Source: Aspidapion aeneum (Eukaryota > Arthropoda > Insecta > Coleoptera > Brentidae). Taken from it: 64,000 bases of DNA. The translations under genes were made by a program, and so were the position numbers. Below the pieces are notes generated by a model. It saw only the letters and a program-made list of their open reading frames with translations. It was not told the origin of the DNA and did not search any database. Numbering within the stretch: the stretch's first letter is position 1; every line of letters starts with the position of its first letter. Below, piece after piece: positions 11,243 to 20,413 of the stretch. Where the stretch lies: NCBI GenBank assembly GCA_963576565.1, contig OY755045.1:1527477-1591476 (forward strand), in the 5' to 3' direction.

Positions 11243-12232
11243 TAGGGTTACCAGACGTCCGGATTAATCCGGACTTGTCCGGATTTTTACTACGTCCGGG
11301 TGGGTCCGGGCGGATTTTTCATAAACGTCCGGATTTTAAAGTAGCCGCCTTTATAAACATCAAATAATGCAAAATAAACTAGTTTCAAAAAAATGTAATT
11401 AAACAATAATCGTCGATAAATTTAGCAGTGTGAATTTACCTTTAAGCGGGGTCTTCACATAACGTTTTACCTTACATCTTGCCTGTTCAGTCAAAACGCA
11501 TCAAGTAAAACTTTGTGTGTAGACGGAAAAACGGACGTTGTACTTGAACTGATTTAAGACGGAAGACCGCCTAGAGAACTGACCGGATCACGCATTGTTT
11601 TCCAATAAAACCATCGTTTTGTATCAAAAACTGATCTAAAAACGTACGTTAAAATTATCAAGTGTCTACGCTAGTCTTTCAACCGTCATACTTGACCCTT
11701 TTGACTGACAGGCAAGACGTAAGGTAAAACGTTATGTTAAGACCCCGCTTAAAGTAGTATTATTAATTTCGCCTTGTTGAATTACACTTCTGCCGTGTGG
11801 TTTTAAGCACACACAATTTTTTTGATGAAGTTTGTAATCTAAAAAAGTACATATGATATGCCTACCCACGAAAAATGGGCAAAATATTTTAATGCAAGTA
11901 TTTCTACCCAGTGAACCAAAGAAAGAAATAGGCTGCTTTTATCTTCTGTAAAAGGAATACTCATGACTTCATACAATTTAAGAAATATGAGCTGCTCAGA
12001 ATTTTACGATTTTGTACTTCTGCCTAAAAATTCAACGCTGTTGAATAAAATACAAAGCAGTGAAAAGTACCTATAAAATATTAGGTATATTATGTTATTT
12101 ATTAGTTATTGTTTCAATTAAAAAAAAATTGATTTTTTGTGTGTGGCATCGAAAAAATTTTGACGTCCGGAGTTTGTCCGGATTTTCTTGACGGCTGGTC
12201 CTGGTTAGAGACGTTTTCATCTGGTAACCCTA
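11243..12232 (+). mobile_element. hAT-like non-autonomous element, 990 bp
   Basis: The 13-bp terminal inverted repeat TAGGGTTACCAGA is perfect at both ends (11243-11255 and 12220-12232). The 8-bp target duplication CTTCCATG lies at 11235-11242 and 12233-12240. An 8-bp duplication with TAGGG-type ends points to the hAT superfamily. Subterminal TCCGGA-containing repeats occur near both ends. There is no transposase ORF, so it would depend on an enzyme made elsewhere. The paralogous uninterrupted site at 31244-31251 confirms the insertion. Confidence 0.9.
11441..11753. mobile_element. nested MITE with long inverted repeats
   Basis: An inverted-repeat element of about 313 bp inside the 990-bp hAT-like element. 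Arms begin TTTAAGCGGGGTCTT and share ACATAACGTTTTACCTTAC and CTTGCCTGT over roughly 55 bp. TTAA is present at each edge (11442-11445 and 11749-11752). This could be the target site, as in piggyBac-type MITEs, or simply part of the terminal repeat. No ORF is seen. Confidence 0.7.
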
Positions 12233-12560
12233 CTTCCATGCAATCCTTATGGCCAATACAAAAATCCTACCCCTAGAAAGAAGGATGGCCACGCGGTATT
12301 TTCTTGTCTATACTAAATTATAAATTTTATACTGTGTCTTGAGGAAGTTTGCCTACAAGGTTTACGATAGGCAACAAGCCGTGCAAAAGGCGTGACGTGT
12401 TTTACGATCAAGTTCAAGTCCTCTCGGCAGGATCATAATTGCAAATTTTCATATTTATAGTCCTTGTAAACGGGAAATTTCCTAGGAAAATGTAAAATCT
12501 GTTACAGTTCTCAACTCAGCGACATTGACTTCCAAAAAGGAAGTTATATTCTTTTTAATA

Positions 12561-13080
12561 ATCAAACAAGTTTCATGGCTAATCGGGCAAAAAGGAGTTT
12601 TTTGTTTCCCTTATATTTTTCCGTGGGTAGCTTGAAAGCTTAACCTCACGGGGGTCCAAGATCTAATGGACACCTAATAAGTGTTGACAGTTAACAGTTT
12701 CGTCCTTATGGGACTCCTCAGAACACTGCTGGTCAATGTGACAAATCTTGCAAAGTTAATCAGACGGTTTTGTCTCTAATTAAATGTAATTAGTGAGCGA
12801 ACTATAGCAAGAGGCGCCATCTACCGAGATACGCGAGAAACAAAAAACCAAAAGCAGGGAAAACACTGCTATACAATATCGATCAATGAAAAGATCGAAT
12901 GCAAATAAAAGAAAACAACTATAGTCCGTGACCTACGACAGCCCTTTGTCTTTTCAGGCCGGATCAACGCATTTTGCATTTTTACCCGTCATCAAGACAG
13001 TGAGCGTCAATCAACGGAATTTTTAAGCCAAATAATACTAACAAACGTGAAATTTCGTACCCGTGAATTTAAAAATCAAA
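12561..13080 (+). repeat. interspersed repeat family A, copy 2 (complete unit)
   Basis: The most complete family A unit. The landmark CAAGTTTCATGGCTAATCGG at 12567 recurs at 13081, giving a period of 514 bp, so the family may exist as tandem units. It contains AGCTTAACCTCACGGGGGTC, GCGCCATCTACCGAGATACG and CTTTTCAGGCCGGATCAACG. No coding region is evident. Confidence 0.75.
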
Positions 13081-13226
13081 CAAGTTTCATGGCTAATCGG
13101 GCAAAAAGGAGTTTTTTTTCCCTTATATTTTTCCGTGGGTAGCTTGAACTCCTTTTTGCCCGATTAGCCATGAAACTTGTTTGATTTTTAAATTCACGGG
13201 TACGAAATTTCACGTTTGTTAGTATT
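13034..13226. repeat. perfect 80-bp inverted repeat with 33-nt loop
   Basis: Arms 13034-13113 and 13147-13226 are exact reverse complements over 80 bp, and the loop is 13114-13146. The left arm covers the junction between two family A units (AATACTAACAAACGTGAAAT through GGGCAAAAAGGAGTT). The absence of mismatches means a recent origin or gene conversion. A transcript through it would fold into a long double-stranded hairpin. Confidence 0.95.
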
Positions 13227-13316
13227 CTTTTTAATATTTTTTATCACTTTTAAGATTTATTTATTTTTACATATTCTTTTATTACTACCAAATTTATTGC
13301 TTGTTTATCCAGATAA

Positions 13317-13596
13317 TAGGGACCTATTGCAATAAAGCCAGGCACAAATTGTGCCGGGCACTATATTGATAGTTTCACATTATAAGAACAGCTGTCTTCT
13401 TTCAAAATAAGGCCATTGTGTATTATAAGAGCCGGAATTAATAGTGACGCCACAATTAATGGAAAATAAACGACTGGATTTCTAAATTCGACTTTGGTAT
13501 GTCAATTTTGAAAGATCAACTGTCAGTTTTTAATGCGAAACTGTCAATATAGTGCCCGGTACAATTTGTGCCTGGCTTTATTGCAATAGGTCCCTA
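13317..13596. mobile_element. TA-flanked MITE, family P copy 1
   Basis: A MITE of about 280 bp with ends TAGGGACCTATTGCAATAAA and the reverse complement at the right. The inverted repeats continue through AGCCAGGCACAAATTGTGCC. TA on both sides suggests a Tc1/mariner-like enzyme. Internal landmarks are TCTTTCAAAAT and TCGACTTTGGTATGTC. There is no ORF. Five other copies or fragments lie in this window. Confidence 0.88.
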
Positions 13597-13597
13597 T

Positions 13598-13877
13598 TAA
13601 GGGCTTATTGCAATAAGGCCAGGCCGTAATAGTGCCGGGCACTATTCTGACAGTTTTCCATTGAAAATTGACAGTTGATCTTTCAAAATAGACCTATCAA
13701 AGTCGAATTTATAAATTCAGGAGTTTATTTTACATTAATAGTGACTGCACTATTCATTCCGGCTCTTATAATACACAAAGACCTAATTTTGAAAGTAGAC
13801 AGCTGTTTTTATAATGCGAAACTGACAGAATAGTGCCCGGGACAATTACTGCCTGGCTTTATTGCAATAAGACCCTA
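13598..13877. mobile_element. TA-flanked MITE, family P copy 2
   Basis: This lies next to copy 1, almost end to end, with only one or two bases between them. Ends are AGGGCTTATTGCAATAAGGC on the left and ATTGCAATAAGACCCTA on the right. Its internal order (CAGTTGATCTTTC before CTTATAATACACAAAG) is inverted relative to copy 1, so the pair is head-to-head or tail-to-tail. It is more diverged than copy 1 at the termini. Confidence 0.85.
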
Positions 13878-13879
13878 AT

Positions 13880-14210
13880 TTATCGATTTATATTGCTATT
13901 AATAGGAATCTCTTGCACTCACTCCATTAGCTAAGTTTATCGTTTATTAATGTGACATTAAACGATAGATTATGTCACGTGCTATATTTTTCGCGAAGTA
14001 TAAATGGTACTACCAATGTTCATAGATATGCAACCTACCAAACTTAATAACAGCAGCGAACAGATGGCTCTGCCGTATATTCATGTAGTTCCAATGATGA
14101 CACGTTATTAAGTTTGTTGTTTAGCATATCTTGTAATCATTAGTATTACTTTAGTATCTAGGCCTATAATATTCTAATTAAATTTAAGCTGTTATGTTTA
14201 CTGAGGCATA
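13880..14210. other. no gene recognised
   Basis: AT-rich sequence with a small inverted pair CAAACTTAATAAC and GTTATTAAGTTTG about 65 bp apart near 14038-14120. Nothing else was identified. Confidence 0.4.
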
Positions 14211-14406
14211 TACAGTGAAACATCTCCTTGCGGACACCTCTACTAAGCGGACACTCCCTTTAGGCGGACAAATTTGTTGAAACCAAGCTTTTCCCTATTT
14301 CTTTACATGTGAAATTCACTCCTATAACCGGACACTCTAATAACAGGACGCGGACAATATGAAATGAAACTACACGTAAATTTAGTGAGAATAAGGAATC
14401 GGTAAC

Positions 14407-14435
14407 GTTTCGACAATGGTTTTTGTCTTCATCAG
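14407..14435 (-). other. hammerhead-ribozyme-like core motif (minus strand)
   Basis: On the minus strand this reads CTGATGA, then GACA and TGTC as a 4-bp stem, then GAAAC. This order resembles the conserved core of hammerhead ribozymes, which are known in Penelope-like retroelements. There is one extra base between CTGATGA and the stem, and no good stem I pairing is visible. It is a candidate motif only. Confidence 0.3.
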
Positions 14436-14600
14436 AGCTTCAGACTAGATCGTACATTGGAACAACAAAAAACAAGAATTCAAGCACATCAGGAAAACAA
14501 ACGGTCTGTACGATCTAGTCTGAAGGCCTGATGAAGACAAAAACTGATGTGCTTGAATTCTTGTTTTTTGTTGTTCCAATGTACGATCTAGTCTGAAGGT

Positions 14601-14629
14601 CTGATGAAGACAAAAACCATTGTCGAAAC
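14601..14629 (+). other. hammerhead-ribozyme-like core motif (plus strand)
   Basis: CTGATGA (14601-14607), one extra A, GACA (14609-14612), an 8-nt loop, TGTC (14621-14624) and GAAAC (14625-14629). A possible short stem III is ACG with CGT at about 14648-14650, followed by a UA site. Stem I pairing is weak. It is identical to the inverted copy at 14407-14435. Self-cleavage is unproven. Confidence 0.3.
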
Positions 14630-14904
14630 GTTACCGATGGATTAAAACGTATATTTACCAGAACAACAGTGTCCTTATTCCCACTAAATTTACGTGTAAT
14701 TGAATTGCAAGGACGTGAAAAGTTTACCAAATTCTGAAACCTCCCTTAACCGGACGCGAATCTCTGACAACGGGACGGGGCGCTGCACGATATGGGCACA
14801 AATATTATGTAGTATGTTGGCAACAACGCACTCTGCAGCCAGGGAATTATCTCTTTCCGTTTTAATGCGGAGACTAAATCCTTCTGTCGTATTTACAACA
14901 TATT

Positions 14905-15015
14905 TTATTCGAAGGGAATGCTGTGTGGAACATCCATCAGCACAAAAAATCGCTGAAAAATTTATTATCGGAAAAACTCAAACAGCGGAAATTGTTAATA
15001 AATATATTTTATAAT
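14905..15015 (+). pseudogene. Tigger/pogo transposase DNA-binding remnant
   Basis: The fragment SAQKIAEKFIIGKTQTAEIVNKY matches the second half of the CENP-B/pogo-type helix-turn-helix, where IAxKxxIGKTQ is characteristic. Only this part of the protein survives; the second DNA-binding repeat and DDE catalytic domain are missing. The open frame (14700-15014) begins in non-coding insert sequence, so its apparent start is meaningless. Confidence 0.65.
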
Positions 15016-15105
15016 TTCGCAGTTCTCTCTCATAAGCGGACACCTCCAATAAGCGGACAAAATCAACGAAACCGTGAGTGTCCGCTTATAGGAGGTTTCA
15101 CTGTA

Positions 15106-15535
15106 TATTTACACCGCTATTTTCGACTAGGAAAATAGCTAACCCACCTACAACATTTGTTTATTTAGTTTTACAATGTTTTATGAGTAAAAAGCTGAAG
15201 GTATGTTGATGCTTTTAACTCCTGAATTTTAAATGAACCAAGAAAAGCATACTAGGCACAGAATTACTAATTTAAAACACAGAATTATTTTTTAGTAATA
15301 GTCCGGGGTTATCGTCTTTCGTGGACTTTTTGATGAAGATTTTACAACACCTGTTCAAATCGATTATTAATGATCTCACCAACACTGCCTGAGCTGTTAA
15401 CAGACCCAAAATTATCTCAGTCAAAAAGTAAGGTTAGGGTGTCAAAATACTTTTTTTAATTCTGAACGGATTAAGCTAGAATAATGAAACTTGACATGCA
15501 CGTTGGCCATCCCGTAATTATTCTTTGGTTGTCAA
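15106..15535. other. no gene recognised
   Basis: AT-rich sequence between the Tigger-like element and a family A fragment. No repeat or coding signal was identified. Confidence 0.4.
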
Positions 15536-15640
15536 AAAAAAATCAAACAAGTTTCGTGACTAATCGGGTAAAAAGTAGTTTTTGTTTCTCTCATATTTTT
15601 CCGTGGGTAGCTTGAAAGCTTCCTCTCAAGGGAGTCCAAA
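15536..15640 (+). repeat. family A fragment
   Basis: This contains CGTGACTAATCGGGTAAAAA, TTTCTCTCATATTTTTCCGT and GGGTAGCTTGAAAGCTT. It is truncated about 30 bp further on, where GGGAGTCCAAAATTTTAAT departs from the family. Confidence 0.7.
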
Positions 15641-15728
15641 ATTTTAATTACCCAGAGGTGTGCTATATAAAAAAAAATCGAAGCTACTAACGAGGTCCCC
15701 TAGGTAGGGGCAAAAATTGTTGTAATTT

Positions 15729-15732
<4 letters not shown>

Positions 15733-15804
<72 letters not shown>
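15733..15804. repeat. (TA)n tract at the 3' end of RTE-like copy B
   Basis: A TA run next to ATTTATCGGTTTCAC, the reverse complement of the same 3' junction seen at 4262-4275. It occupies the tail position of the minus-strand LINE. Confidence 0.85.
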
Positions 15805-15808
<4 letters not shown>

Positions 15809-17190
15809 CGGTTTCACAACGTTCTACGTCTTCCGATACCCAGTCTCCATTCTTTTCTGTTTGCCCATAATTCATCATCTAGGCCTCTTATTCTTATTTC
15901 ACTGTCTATTCCTTCTCTCCAGCTTCTCCTTGTCCGTCCTCGTTTTCTTCGGCCAGTTGGTTTCCATTGTAGTATTTGTTTAGGTAGTCTTTCATCATTC
16001 ATTCTTTGTACATGTCCGTACCACACTAGTTGTTTTGTTCTTATATCATCCACTAAAGTACGTTCACCCACTGTCATAATTTCTCTTATTCTTTGATTTG
16101 TAACTCTTTCTCTTTTTGATTTCCCTGCTGCTCTTCTTCAATAGTCCATCTTCGTAGCGGAAAGCATTTTTTCTGTTCTATCCTTGATTGGCCATACTTC
16201 TGAGCCGTATGTAATAATACTTTTTACAATGGTGTTATATATAAGCTTTTTGTTATGTTTTGATATACTTTGGTCCCAAATTATTCCATTTAATAAAGTT
16301 ATTGCTTTTCTTCGTTGTACGTTTCGATCTTTTATAGCTTTGTCTAGTGTTCCGTCAGCTGTAATTTTTAGACCTAAGTATTTATACTCATCACAGAACT
16401 GAATTCGCTGCCCGGTATTTAAGATTAGATCCTGTTTTATTCCACCGATACACATATACTCTGTCTTATTGAGACTAACCTCTAGTCCCCACTTATTGTA
16501 CTCTTCTATTAGTTTTCGTGTCATATATTCGAGGTCGTCATAATCCTGAGCCACTACTATCTGATCATCGGCGAAACATAAAGTATACAAGGTGGTTTCG
16601 TCCAACGGAATTCCCATGTTTTGAAATTTTCTCTTCCATACTTTAAGGACTTGTTCCAAGTATATCTTGAAGAGCGTAGGCGAGATACAGCAACCTTGTT
16701 TAAGACCTTTATTTACTTGAAAGCCTTTGGTTAGTTTTGCTTTTATTTTAACTTTTGCCTTACTATTGCGGTATAACTCTTTGATGGCCTTAATTAGTTG
16801 TACGCTTATGTTTGTGTTTTCCAACGCTTTCCAAAGTAGATTTAGTGGTATACTATCATATGCCTTCTGCAAATCGACGTAAAGCAGATGCAGCTCTTAT
16901 CCGTATGCCATTTTCTTTTCAATAACTTGGGTTATACAAAAGAGATGATCTGAAGTCGATCTACCCGCCCTGAAACCAGCTTGTTCTTCTGCCTCCATGT
17001 CTTTATATTCGCTCTCCACTTTATTTCTTATTATTTTACAGTATATTCTGCTTAGCGTACTAGTCACAGATATACCTCTATAACTGTCACATATATCTTT
17101 CCTTCCTTTTTTGTGTATTGTGGATATATATGACGTTTTCCACTCAGTTGGTACTACAGTTCCATTTAAATATTTTTGTAATTTACAATA
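15805..17190 (-). pseudogene. RTE-like LINE reverse transcriptase, best copy (copy B)
   Basis: This reverse transcriptase copies LINE RNA at the nicked target. Reading from about 17190 toward 15814, the order is TEWKTSYISTIHKKGR, YRGISVTSTLSRIYCK, EEQAGFRAGRSTSDH, LLYVDLQKAYDSIPL, GLKQGCCISPTLFK, the catalytic CFADDQIVVAQD, EYKYLGLKITADG, YGSEVWPIKDR and the C-terminal GHVQRM...GRRKRGR...GLDDELW. Only two nonsense changes are evident. One is CAA to TAA just after KKMAYG at about 16897, and the other is TGG to TGA after MDY at about 16138. Copy A has the undamaged codon at both places. It is 5' truncated and lacks the endonuclease. The open frame upstream of about 17190 is probably flanking sequence. 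Confidence 0.9.
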
Positions 17191-17290
17191 AGAAAAACTT
17201 AATAGACCTACCCAATAACCTAGTTTATGAAAATACAAAACTGTATAATTTCGTAAGTGCGCTTTGGGCATCAAAAGTTGGAGCATGTCG

Positions 17291-17634
17291 TATATTTATT
17301 TATAGGTACCTATCAACTTTACACCCATTTGCGACTAGTAGGTATAGTCCGGGATTTTTTAAATTGCCTTTGTATTTTTTTTCTGTCAAAATAGATCATT
17401 TAAAGAAATCAAATGTTTTTTAAAAATATGTACTTATGTATAGAGACAGAGGTAAGGTTCACATTTTTTTTTTTGGTTTAAACTACTTTTCCGAATTGAA
17501 AATAGGAATATTTTTTATTTTCGATGGCGGCAATTTAAAAAGTCCCCGACTGTACAAAAAGATTTAGCAGTTTTTGTTATGAATTTTTTTTTCTTCTATT
17601 TTTTATTTTCGAACAAATTACGGTAGACGTTTTT
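17291..17634. other. no gene recognised
   Basis: AT-rich flank between the LINE and a MITE. No supported feature. Confidence 0.4.
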
Positions 17635-17642
17635 TTTCTCGA

Positions 17643-18034
17643 CAGCGGCGTAGCGTGGGGGGGGCGCGGGGGTTCGTCGCCCCCCCCGCCCCAAGGGTAG
17701 TGGCGCCCCATAGGTGGCTGAAGCGCCCTCAGCTTTATTAAGTCGGGTCGGTAACGGCCAATTGAGTGGGTGCCAAACGAAACTAACGACATGAAGACCT
17801 TTTTTTTTTTTTTGGTCGCAAGATTCGTGAGAGGCGCCCTTGTGACGTATCGGCCACCCCCTCACACCTGATGACTTTTTTTTTTGTTTTTTTGTTTTTT
17901 TTTGGTCGCAAGATTTGTGAGAGGCGCCCTTTTGACCTTTTTGTTTTTTTTTTGTCACAAGATTTTTCATCAGTTTCAGAGGCGCCCTTTTTAGCTGTCG
18001 CCCCCCCCGCCCTTTGGGGCACGCTACGCCGCTG
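17643..18034. mobile_element. hAT-type MITE with CAGCGGCGTAGCGTG ends
   Basis: A 392-bp element with 15-bp inverted ends CAGCGGCGTAGCGTG. The 8-bp target duplication TTTCTCGA lies at 17635-17642 and 18035-18042, which fits hAT. Near each end there is a C-rich run (GCCCCCCCCGCCC). Inside, a GGTCGCAAGATTNGTGAGAG unit occurs twice, with a diverged third near 17955. Several open frames on both strands (for example 17596-18045 minus) are by-products of low-complexity sequence. Confidence 0.92.
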
Positions 18035-18044
18035 TTTCTCGACA

Positions 18045-18573
18045 TTTTTATAAATTATTTAATTTATTGTTTACTGTTTCAGAGACGTTTGTTTTTGCGT
18101 ACTTATTTAATTTTTTTGTTTCGTTTTAATTCTGTTATACTAAGAGAAATAGCTACGAAGATATGAAAGGAAGGGGAATAAAAAGTTTACATTTTTTGAT
18201 GGAAAAATGTAATATTTAAGATAAACAGTCTGATGATGAGCGAGTGCAAACATTTCACAAAAATCGAATTATAAAAGTGGATTGTAAAAAAAAAATCTGG
18301 AAATATGATTTTTTTATTTTAGGGTGTAGATAAAAAATGTAATATTAAGTAAATCCAGAAAAAAAATCAGAGTCTGAAGGCACGTATAGCCTAGAGACTG
18401 TTTTCCCTTATTTTATTAGGAAAGTGCATATTTTTTTTAAAGGGGGGGGTAATTACCCCGTTACCCCCCTCTTAAATCCGCGCTTGTGTATGACTTATTT
18501 TTAAAAAATAGAGACGCGGTGAACTCTTCAAAGTGAAATTTATTTAAGTCAAAATCAAAGTATGAAAATATTG
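18045..18573. other. no gene recognised; GC-rich patch
   Basis: Mostly AT-rich. At 18437-18487 a G-run and C-run with AAATCCGCGCTTGTG look like one end of a MITE related to the block at 57643-57813, but the other end is missing. Confidence 0.35.
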
Positions 18574-18749
18574 GGTTATCAAGACGGACGGGCCACGATC
18601 CTCCACTTTGTTGACGTCACATCGGAGGCTGATTTTTTTGGTCATGTCACGAAACAGCTGATTGTCTTTAAAATATTGAAGTTGGAATGGCGGTTCATGA
18701 ATATTTGATTTTTTTTTAATCAAAATAAGGTTTTGAGATTGTTTTTACT

Positions 18750-19996
18750 ATATTCTTGCATCATATCATGGAGGCTCTTTCAATCCTATCTAACAGAAAA
18801 CAATATACAAGCATCAAAGGTCAGTTAAGTGGAGAGGAAGAAGTCCTTTTTGGTGTTCCTCAGGGAACAGTGATTGGCCCAACTCTTTTTATCCTCTATA
18901 TTAATAGTATTCTTGAACAACCATTAGAAGGTGACGTGTTGAGTTTCTGCGATGACACAGTTATATTCTTTATAGCAGATACGTGGGATCAATTAAAAAC
19001 TTTGACAGAAAAATATCTCAAAGAACTTTTTAAAATATTCGATCAAAAACTTTTAACAATAAACTATAAAAAAAACTTACTTCATGCCCTTTTCTTGTAA
19101 TAGCAGAGGCTTGCCAAACTTTGATACTCTTAACGTTAATAACATAAATTTCAAATCTACGAACACAATTAAATACTTAGGAGTGATCCACACTAAAAAA
19201 GTTGCAAATACAATCCGGGTAATGCTTTTTAGACTTAAATATCGAAGAAAAATATTGGACATTAAACAACTAAAAATTTTTATATTATTCTTTGGTCGAA
19301 AGCAGAATTCAATATGGAGTCCTAGCATGGGGTGGAGTATATGATGCACATATAAAAAAACTAAATACTGTCCAAAAGGGAATTTTAAAAATAATGTACT
19401 CAAAAAACTATCGGTACCCATCAAACTTAATATACAAAGAGTCAAAAGTATTTGATACTAGGCAAATGTTTTACTACCAGATTAGCTTGTACTGCTTTAA
19501 GAACAAAAATCTATTAAATATCCAAAACAATACTCAAAATACTAGATACGTTTCTCAATACAAAATAAAGGAAAATAGAGCTCTTAAAAATAACTGCCAA
19601 AGACATCATATTTATCTCCTTCCAAAAGTTTTCAACCACTTTCCATTAGAACTTAAGAAATCTTTTATCGAAAATCAAATATCTTTCAAAAAATTTAAAA
19701 AATATGTAAAAATTTTGCTTTTAGAGAAATCTCGCGAAGAAATTAATAATGTATTAAATTTATAATCTTGTTTCTACTTTTAGGTTTGGTTTATATAGGT
19801 AATATTGTTTTTTTTTTAGTGTTCTACTTAATGGGTGTAGCGTGTTGTATTTGATATGCTTGTATGGCAGAACACAAAATCCTAGCGCGACGTTTTTGTC
19901 TTTAGGAATGTGATTTGTTCTGGGAGCGTAACTTTAATAATGTGTTATATCTACTCTGTAATTTGTAATTCCTAGAAATAAATTGAAAAAAAAAAT
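18750..19996 (+). pseudogene. LINE reverse transcriptase (Jockey/CR1-like group), 5' truncated
   Basis: A non-LTR retrotransposon fragment. The catalytic region reads GVPQGTVIGPTLFILYIN, then SFCDDTVIFF, where the usual Ala-Asp-Asp is Cys-Asp-Asp. Frameshifts follow at about 19080 and 19300. The C-terminal part (19292-19765) reads VESRIQYGVLAWGG, KLNTVQKGILKIMY and ends EEINNVLNL. A 3' UTR of about 220 bp follows with AATAAA near 19977 and a short poly(A) run at about 19985-19995, which marks the 3' end. The catalytic change, the frameshifts and the 5' truncation make it inactive. The clade is my best guess. Confidence 0.85.
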
Positions 19997-20344
19997 GATT
20001 TAAATGTATAGTAATCCTTAATTTTTCAGCGAAAGCGAAGCGAATGTGTGCGTGGAAAGTAATCGGATTTATCACATCTATTTGTTTATATTTGGCACTC
20101 GACAGACTTTTAAAACTTAATATAATGTCTTTACAAAAATGACAAATTCAAAAAAAAATTTTTGTGTAATTTTGTTTTAAGAAGATTAGCGCTGGTATTT
20201 TTGGATTCTAAATGAACTTTATTGCAATAAACCTTTAAAAAATCGAAAAAGTTTCACAATACAAACAAATAAACAAATACCATGACAAACACAGATGACA
20301 AAGTCAAATACATGTCAAATATAACAGTTAGTTCATTCGTTCAT

Positions 20345-20413
20345 GGTCGTGGCCTGTATTTTTTTGTTGGCCTTGATCTAACCAAGGCCAACACAAAAAT
20401 AGAGGCCACGACC
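20345..20413. repeat. 69-bp near-palindrome
   Basis: Arms GGTCGTGGCCT...GTTGGCCTT and AAGGCCAAC...AGGCCACGACC surround a short centre GATCTAACC. It lies at the left edge of a family B copy and looks like two terminal pieces of that family joined head-to-head. Confidence 0.75.

Larger units (their letters stand above)
10247..12296 (+). repeat. old repeat C, copy 1, interrupted by a 990-bp element
   Basis: The segments 10247-10530 and 11136-11242 plus 12233-12296 are collinear with 30820-31070 and 31146-31310. Shared landmarks are GGCTCAATACCACCTCTGCC, AACTGTGGTGTAAAAAAATT, CTGAAACGTTGACC and TTCGCTAAACTGGCAACG. The middle of this copy (about 10540-11130) is absent from the other copy. This copy is split at 11242/12233 by a later insertion. 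The family is unknown and non-coding as far as I can see. Confidence 0.8.
14372..14697. repeat. inverted-repeat insert inside the Tigger-like element
   Basis: Outer arms 14372-14397 and 14672-14697 share ACACGTAAATTTAGTG and AATAAGGA. Inner arms of 94 bp at 14399-14492 and 14544-14637 differ at only one position that I can find. The inner arms carry CTGATGAAGACAAAAACC, and a third partial copy of that segment lies at 14529-14544. Long stems and repeated cores suggest a foldback element or a rearranged retroelement end. Confidence 0.85.
14213..15103 (+). mobile_element. Tigger/pogo-like DNA element with nested insertion
   Basis: The ends are CAGTGAAACATCTCC on the left and, read inward from the right, CAGTGAAACCTCCTATAAGC. 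TA flanks both sides at 14211-14212 and 15104-15105. Repeated AAGCGGACAC and GCGGACACCTC motifs near both ends are typical of pogo/Tigger subterminal sequence. A remnant of the DNA-binding domain is at 14905-15012. An inverted-repeat segment at 14372-14697 has inserted inside. There is no catalytic domain, so this is an internally deleted copy. Confidence 0.85.

Noticed and set aside
16184..16402. Plus-strand ORF opposite the LINE (also at 56169-56387)
   Set aside because: It is the antisense shadow of the RTE-like RT and appears in each copy for that reason only.
17596..18053. Several overlapping ORFs on both strands rich in Lys, Gly and Phe
   Set aside because: They lie inside a 392-bp GC-rich MITE with T- and C-runs, and are low-complexity by-products.
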